Assembly (NCBI GenBank): GCA_910586715.1
Contig: CAJUJG010000014.1
Location: 1-18,514 of the forward strand
Source of the DNA: an uncultured Lachnospiraceae bacterium
Lineage (GTDB): Bacteria > Bacillota > Clostridia > Lachnospirales > Lachnospiraceae
DNA length: 18,514 nt
Direction: 5' to 3'
The number at the start of each line of letters is the position of its first letter. Position 1 is the first letter of the stretch. A program made the position numbers and the translations under genes. The notes below the pieces were generated by a model, which was given only the letters and a program-made list of their open reading frames with translations, made no database searches and was not told the origin of the DNA. This document shows positions 14,679 to 18,514 of the stretch, one piece after another.

Positions 14679-14726
14679 AGATTGAAAATTCCAGGTTTTA
14701 ATCTTCAGGCTGAGAAAGGAGCAGAA

Positions 14727-14969
14727 ATGAAAAAAGTATTGGCAGGTATGCTTGCGGCGGCTGGCGCGGTGATTTTTGGCATCGGCGTTACGTCCATGAC
14801 AAAGAAAGCGGTTGCTGTTTCGGTGATTGGCGGGGCGGACGGACCGACTTCCGTATTTCTCGCAGGAAAAATCGGCGACGGTTTTTGGTGGGCGGTTACG
14901 ATTGCGGGAGGCATGATCATCGGATTGGCGGTAGCGCTGTTTGTGTTTTTAACGAGAAAGAAGAAATAG
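14727..14969 (+). CDS. Small membrane protein with decarboxylase-beta-subunit GGADGPT motif
   Basis: An 80-residue protein with two hydrophobic segments (about 5-24 and 53-76), a basic KKK tail, and the motif SVIGGADGPTSVFLAGK (32-48) between them. GGADGPT is a hallmark of the beta subunits of Na+-translocating decarboxylases (OadB, GcdB), proteins of about 370-430 residues, where it sits in a re-entrant membrane region. Here the motif stands almost alone, with no other decarboxylase subunit nearby. Databases often label such peptides as decarboxylase beta subunits, which overstates what is there. ATG 14727 follows AAAGGAG (14715-14721). Function unknown. Confidence 0.75.
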   Translation: MKKVLAGMLAAAGAVIFGIGVTSMTKKAVAVSVIGGADGPTSVFLAGKIGDGFWWAVTIAGGMIIGLAVALFVFLTRKKK

Positions 14970-14981
14970 AATAAGAGGTTA

Positions 14982-15047
14982 GTGTGAGAAGTACTTCTAA
15001 TCACTCGCAGCAGAGGCTGCTTCGCTAAGAAGTACTAAGTCTCACAC
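14982..15047 (+). repeat. Large nested hairpin (intergenic palindromic element)
   Basis: Three nested stems: gtgtgag/ctcacac (14982-14988 with 15041-15047), then 14990-14998 with 15028-15036 (9 bp perfect), and gcagc/gctgc (15007-15011 with 15016-15020). It fills the gap before the thioesterase gene and ends just before its ribosome binding site. It lacks a T tract. An mRNA processing or stability element, or a non-autonomous palindromic repeat, are the main options. Confidence 0.6.
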
Positions 15048-15072
15048 AGGAGAAAGGAGCATGGTTGTATAA

Positions 15073-15501
15073 ATGGACGAAATCAGAATAAAACCCTATG
15101 TACATCACGCACAATATTATGAGACGGATCAAATGGCGATTATTCATCATTCCAATTATATCCGGTGGATGGAAGAGGCAAGGCTTGACTTTATGAGTCA
15201 ATGCGGAGTGCCCTACAAAGAATTGGAGGATATGGGAATTATCATTCCAGTGCTTTCGGTGTCGTGCCAGTACCGGAGCATGGTGCGTTTTGACGACTGC
15301 GTGACAATCGGGGTAAAGGTTGTCAGATACTCCGGGGTAAAAATGGATTTGGAGTACGCGTTTACCAATACAAAGACAGGGGAATTAACGACGACGGGAA
15401 CAAGCTCCCACTGCTTTTTAAACAGGGAGTACCGCCCGATGTCCTTAAAAAAGGATTATCCGGAAATTGACGCGCAGTTTCGCAAGATGCGCACGCTTTA
15501 A
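15073..15501 (+). CDS. Acyl-CoA thioesterase, YbgC/FadM-like hotdog fold
   Basis: A 142-residue 4-hydroxybenzoyl-CoA thioesterase-family protein. The active-site helix reads YYETDQMAIIHHSNYIRWMEEAR; D19 is the catalytic aspartate of the YbgC type. Beta strands of the hotdog follow (VLSVSCQYRSMVRFDDCV, then SGVKMDLEYAF and SSHCFLNREYRP). Such enzymes hydrolyse short or aromatic acyl-CoAs; the real substrate is unknown. A stop codon (taa, 15070-15072) directly in front of ATG 15073 fixes the start; AAAGGAG lies at 15053-15059. The next gene is an aromatic acid exporter family member, so release and export of an aromatic acid is a plausible link. Confidence 0.9.
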   Translation: MDEIRIKPYVHHAQYYETDQMAIIHHSNYIRWMEEARLDFMSQCGVPYKELEDMGIIIPVLSVSCQYRSMVRFDDCVTIGVKVVRYSGVKMDLEYAFTNTKTGELTTTGTSSHCFLNREYRPMSLKKDYPEIDAQFRKMRTL

Positions 15502-15527
15502 AGGAATTCTGATCTAAAGGAGACTGC

Positions 15528-16493
15528 ATGGAGACATTCAAGAGAAGTTTTAAAATATCAATTGCCGCCGTGCTTGCGATTGTGGTCGCGGACAGGCTTG
15601 GATTGAACTATTCAGCGACGGCGGGAATTATCACGGTGCTCAGTATTCAAAACACAAAGCGCGAAACGCTGTGGACCGCGCTCAAAAGAACGGCGGCGCT
15701 TTGCTGTGCGTTTCTTTTGGCGGCGGTCTGTTTTCGGATAATCGGTTATAATATTGGGGCGTTTGCGGTATTTTTATTCTTTTTTGCGTTGCTGTGCTTT
15801 CGCATGAAATGGGCGGAGGCGCTTGCGATGGTGTCTGTGCTTGTGACGCATTTTCTGTCGGAAAAGGATATGACGGGGAGAATAGTGCTCAATGAAATCC
15901 TGCTGTTTTTTGTAGGAACGTCGTTTGGCGTGCTTGTGAATCTGCACCTGCACCGAAAGAAACATCGATTCGAAATGCTGTCGGACGAGGTTGACGACCA
16001 AATCAAAGGCATTCTGCACCGCATGTCGGAATGGCTTTTGCGGGAGGACCGCGAGGCATACGGGAGCGGTTGTTTTGCGGCGCTTGAAGACGCACTGTCT
16101 AAAGCAAGGCTTTGTGCAATTGAAAATTATGACAATTCCGTGCTTTCGGATGATACGTATGAGATTGACTATATTGAGATGCGCGAGGAGCAGAGCATTA
16201 TTTTGCGGGAAGTATACGAAAATATTAAAGGACTTGCGTATCTTCCCCAGCAGGCGATACAGGTTGCCGCGCTGATTAAGAAAATTGAGGAGGGCTATCA
16301 CCGCGAAAATACGGTGGAGGGGCTGCTGGCAAAGACGGATGCGTTTTTAAGCCGCATGGCGACGCGCCCGCTGCCGCAGACGAGAGAAGAATTTGAGGCG
16401 CGGGCGGTGTTGTTTTATATTCTAAAGCAGTTAAGAAATATGCTGAAACTAAAATATGATTTTGTAAAGAACAGGCAGGATTACAGATTTTAA
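15528..16493 (+). CDS. Aromatic acid exporter family protein (ArAE_1/DUF939)
   Basis: A 321-residue protein with about five or six membrane segments in the first 140 residues (for example 10-22, 30-41, 52-70, 76-92, 98-112, 118-137). A basic LHLHRKKHRFE junction leads to a 170-residue soluble helical C-terminal domain. The start METFKRSFKISIAAVLAIVVA and the ITVLSIQNTKRETL segment are typical of the DUF939 branch of the FUSC/aromatic acid exporter superfamily in Firmicutes. The transported compound is unproven. AAAGGAG (15515-15521) precedes ATG 15528. It is 26 bases behind the thioesterase gene. Confidence 0.9.
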   Translation: METFKRSFKISIAAVLAIVVADRLGLNYSATAGIITVLSIQNTKRETLWTALKRTAALCCAFLLAAVCFRIIGYNIGAFAVFLFFFALLCFRMKWAEALAMVSVLVTHFLSEKDMTGRIVLNEILLFFVGTSFGVLVNLHLHRKKHRFEMLSDEVDDQIKGILHRMSEWLLREDREAYGSGCFAALEDALSKARLCAIENYDNSVLSDDTYEIDYIEMREEQSIILREVYENIKGLAYLPQQAIQVAALIKKIEEGYHRENTVEGLLAKTDAFLSRMATRPLPQTREEFEARAVLFYILKQLRNMLKLKYDFVKNRQDYRF

Positions 16494-16511
16494 AAGGAGT
16501 TTAGGAAGAAT

Positions 16512-16916
16512 ATGGGATATATTGAAGAAACGAATGAATTAAAGCTGGATTTTCAAAAGATTGCGCGCATGGAGGGACAGGAAGTCATTCCTGTGGCGAT
16601 TCAGAACGCGGATACAGACGAAGTGATCCTTGTCGCCTACACAAACGAGGCGGCTTTCTTGGAGTCGGTAAGGCTGCGCCGTCTTGTGCTTTGGAGCACA
16701 TCAAGGAACGAACTTTGGCATAAGGGCAAGACTTCGGGGAATGAGTTTGAGCTGTTGGAGGTTTTGGTGAACTGTGAGCAGAATTCACTGGTTTATAAGG
16801 TGCGCCCGCTTAGAGGGAATATCTGCCATACTTCCTTTAACGGGGTGGCGAATAACTGTTTTTACAGAAGGCTTGATATGGAGCGGATGGAGCTTGTAAA
16901 CCGGAATATGAAATAA
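16512..16916 (+). CDS. HisI-like phosphoribosyl-AMP cyclohydrolase family protein with altered metal site
   Basis: A 134-residue protein of the HisI fold. Matches to the family include IPVAIQNADTDEVILVAY (26-43), LWSTSRNELWHKGKTSG (60-76) and CHTSF...CFYRR (105-120). The Mg-binding signature DCDxD of true HisI reads N87-C88-E89-Q90-N91, so all three aspartates are changed. The cysteines that bind zinc (C88, C105, C116) are kept, but a four-residue insertion lengthens the last pair. No other histidine gene is near. It may be inactive as HisI or have moved to another substrate. AGGAAGA precedes ATG 16512. I withhold the hisI symbol for these reasons. Confidence 0.82.
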   Translation: MGYIEETNELKLDFQKIARMEGQEVIPVAIQNADTDEVILVAYTNEAAFLESVRLRRLVLWSTSRNELWHKGKTSGNEFELLEVLVNCEQNSLVYKVRPLRGNICHTSFNGVANNCFYRRLDMERMELVNRNMK

Positions 16917-16943
16917 ACATGGAAATTTCGGAGGTGAAAATAG

Positions 16944-17939
16944 ATGGGTTTTATTTCTTTTAGCTTGGATTATTATAAAAAAGAATTACAAAAATTAGAA
17001 TCGGTTCCTGTAAGCGCGGAAACAGTATACCGGGCAAAACAGCTGCTGAAAATGCTTGATGACCTGGTTGATGAGGGCTACACGGAGTTAAATGAAAAAC
17101 TGGAAGAAGCATGTCAGGGTGTTTCAAGATTAAGAAAGTATTTGAACGATAATCATGCCAAACCGTTTCCTATTTACCGCAAGCCATTGGCAGAAACGGA
17201 TGTTGTATACGAACAGAAATCTATTGAGCTTGCAGAGGCAATCAAAGAGCTTACCGGGAATGCTGAAAAAAGTAAGGATTTAAGTAAGGATGCGTTCTTG
17301 ACAGAGTTGCTTCGTTTCTGCGAATGGGTAGGATATGAAGAAAATACAGCATATATTTTTCTGCTCCGTGATACATTATTGCCGTATATTTATTATCAGG
17401 GCAAAAACAGAAAAAGCATTTATCCGTGGTTATTGGGCAGGAAAACATTAACGATGTTGACAGGAACGGAAAATGTAGATGATGCAATTCGTGCTTCTAT
17501 CATTAAGGCATTGGAATTTGGAAAATGCAGTAGCTTTGAAGATTTTTGCGGTGCGGTTTTACCTGACATACAAACCACGCTTAAACAATATCCCGAAATA
17601 GGGAATTGTTTGACTGCATTGCTTGAAGATATTCAAGAAAAGCGTATTATCGTAGTTGAATCGGGATGTTCGGGCACGTTCCCTATGCTGCTTATGAGCT
17701 TAGATGACCGAATTGATGTGCGTATGTACACTACCTATCCTTATCTGTTAGAGATATATGGCGATAAAATATATTCGCCTAAGTACGAAGAAAACCGTTT
17801 GTTTGAAACGTTGTATTCTCAGGATTTGTACTTCCGGTTTTCTGATTTAAAAGATGGGCATTTCTTTATCAGTAAATGCGAAAATAAAGAAGTAGAGAAA
17901 TATGCTTTGGCAGAAGTCAAAGCGACCTTGAACGAATGA
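16944..17939 (+). CDS. Hypothetical protein, 331 residues
   Basis: I do not recognise a family. The protein is soluble, with no signal or membrane segment. Residues 1-75 look like a long helical region (helix-rich, KKELQKLE, LEEACQGVSRLRKYL). A middle region contains LLRFCEWVGYEENTAYIFLL (122-141) and PWLLGRKTL. The C-terminal part starts with a strand and a Gly-rich turn, RIIVVESGCSGTFPMLL (234-250), followed by VRMYTTYPYLLEIY (259-272) and a tail with RLFETLYSQDLYFRFSD. The strand-turn could be a nucleotide- or phosphate-binding loop, but this is only shape resemblance. GGAGGTG precedes the ATG. It is more AT-rich than the genes before it, hinting at a different origin. Confidence 0.85.
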   Translation: MGFISFSLDYYKKELQKLESVPVSAETVYRAKQLLKMLDDLVDEGYTELNEKLEEACQGVSRLRKYLNDNHAKPFPIYRKPLAETDVVYEQKSIELAEAIKELTGNAEKSKDLSKDAFLTELLRFCEWVGYEENTAYIFLLRDTLLPYIYYQGKNRKSIYPWLLGRKTLTMLTGTENVDDAIRASIIKALEFGKCSSFEDFCGAVLPDIQTTLKQYPEIGNCLTALLEDIQEKRIIVVESGCSGTFPMLLMSLDDRIDVRMYTTYPYLLEIYGDKIYSPKYEENRLFETLYSQDLYFRFSDLKDGHFFISKCENKEVEKYALAEVKATLNE

Positions 17940-18006
17940 AAACAGATTTGTTTTAAAAGAGCAGATTTCTAAAATAAACTTACATTTAACGTGAAGGTAA
18001 TTTTTA

Positions 18007-18035
18007 TTGACAGCGTTTTTATATGGAATTATAAT
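18007..18035 (+). promoter_or_regulatory. Perfect consensus sigma-A promoter
   Basis: TTGACA (18007-18012), a spacer of exactly 17 bases, and TATAAT (18030-18035): all twelve positions match the consensus. Transcription should begin near 18042, about 40 bases before the ATG at 18081. It separates the final gene from the preceding hypothetical gene. No convincing terminator sits between 17940 and 18006, only a weak AT stem (17939-17954). Confidence 0.88.
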
Positions 18036-18080
18036 TAGATTGTATACAATATTCAAAATCATTGGAGAGAAAAAGAATAC

Positions 18081-18514
18081 ATGAAAAAAACTCTGTTCCG
18101 TGAGTGTAATAAACGAAAAGTAAATATCATGCGCATACTGTGCGCTGCATTAATCATTATAACATTTGTGAGCGGCTTAGAAATTCAAATAGCGCAGGCA
18201 AGAGACGTTTCGCGCGTGGAAATTGAATTCAGCGAGGAAGAACTTGCCTATATCGCGCAGGAAAAAGAGCTGCGGCTTGCCAATTTTTCGGTGAGGGCGC
18301 CGCTTTCCTATACGGAAGACGGAGAACTGCACGGGATTTGTGTGGATATAATGAAATGGATCGAAACCAATACAGGTCTTCATTTTACCTATTTAGAGAT
18401 TCCGGCGGGGGGAAATCCGGTTGACTATATCACACAGGGTGATGCCGATGTGGCAGTCGGTGTACTTCGTTACGGGGGAAATACGAACAATCCGGATATT
18501 ATGCTGACGGATAC
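18081..18514 (+). CDS. Exported protein with solute-binding-type (SBP_bac_3-like) domain, partial
   Basis: The first 144 codons of a gene cut by the window end. A basic N-terminus and a hydrophobic segment (about 17-36) followed by IAQARD form a signal peptide or membrane anchor. FSEEELAYIAQEKELRLA (50-67) and the next segment (PLSYTEDGELHGICVDIMKWI) follow the usual start of a family 3 periplasmic-binding-protein domain, ending here around DADVAVGVLRYGG. In Lachnospiraceae this opening, with SEEE.AYI, is common in membrane sensor kinases and GGDEF proteins that use such a domain as an extracellular sensor. That the missing part encodes a signalling output is an inference. A GGAGAG box precedes the ATG. 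Confidence 0.75.
   Translation, partial: MKKTLFRECNKRKVNIMRILCAALIIITFVSGLEIQIAQARDVSRVEIEFSEEELAYIAQEKELRLANFSVRAPLSYTEDGELHGICVDIMKWIETNTGLHFTYLEIPAGGNPVDYITQGDADVAVGVLRYGGNTNNPDIMLTD

Noticed and set aside
15774..16301. 175-codon minus-strand open frame opposite the aromatic acid exporter gene
   Set aside because: The + strand frame is a recognisable membrane protein family with a good ribosome binding site; the reverse frame has no family features.

Overview
The window looks like chromosome from a low-to-mid GC Firmicute of class Clostridia, most likely family Lachnospiraceae. The main reason is gene order. It carries the conserved block ylxM-ffh-rpsP-khpA-rimM-trmD-rplS-signal peptidase-rbgA-signal peptidase-rnhB-ylqG-ylqH-yraN that Bacillus and clostridia share around the SRP and ribosome-maturation genes. 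The protein dialects also fit: aromatic acid exporter, stand-alone GGADGPT peptide, BlaI/M56 pair. Every gene I can support lies on the + strand.

Region 1 (1-3857) is housekeeping. A terminator hairpin overlaps a consensus promoter, which then drives ylxM and ffh (protein targeting), rpsP, khpA, rimM and trmD (ribosome assembly and tRNA modification). Strong mRNA hairpins sit in the ffh-rpsP and khpA-rimM gaps.

Region 2 (3858-about 5830) is an insertion in that operon: a BlaI-type repressor, a BlaR1-like M56 membrane metalloprotease with no penicillin-binding sensor domain, and an 84-residue secreted, aromatic-rich peptide. A 21-bp dyad in front of blaI is the likely operator. This is the best candidate in the window for an undescribed sensing system. 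After it, rplS has its own extended -10 promoter and a structured leader, then an intrinsic terminator.

Region 3 (6415-12867) holds two type I signal peptidases flanking the ribosome-assembly GTPase RbgA, then RNase HII, a FliK-like protein (YlqG), a FlhB C-terminal-like protein without the autocleavage motif (YlqH), the YraN nuclease-fold protein, and a pgeF (multicopper polyphenol oxidase/laccase family) gene split by a one-base frameshift. No other flagellar gene is in the window.

Region 4 (12873-18514) is accessory: an ABC exporter (fused TMD-NBD), a small membrane protein carrying the GGADGPT signature of Na+-pumping decarboxylase beta subunits, a large nested hairpin, a YbgC-like thioesterase, an aromatic acid exporter family protein, a HisI-like protein with altered metal-site residues, an unrecognised 331-residue protein, and, behind a perfect TTGACA-17-TATAAT promoter, the start of an exported protein with a solute-binding-type domain that runs off the window. 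No gap between genes exceeds 300 bases, and I found no rRNA, tRNA, CRISPR array or transposase.
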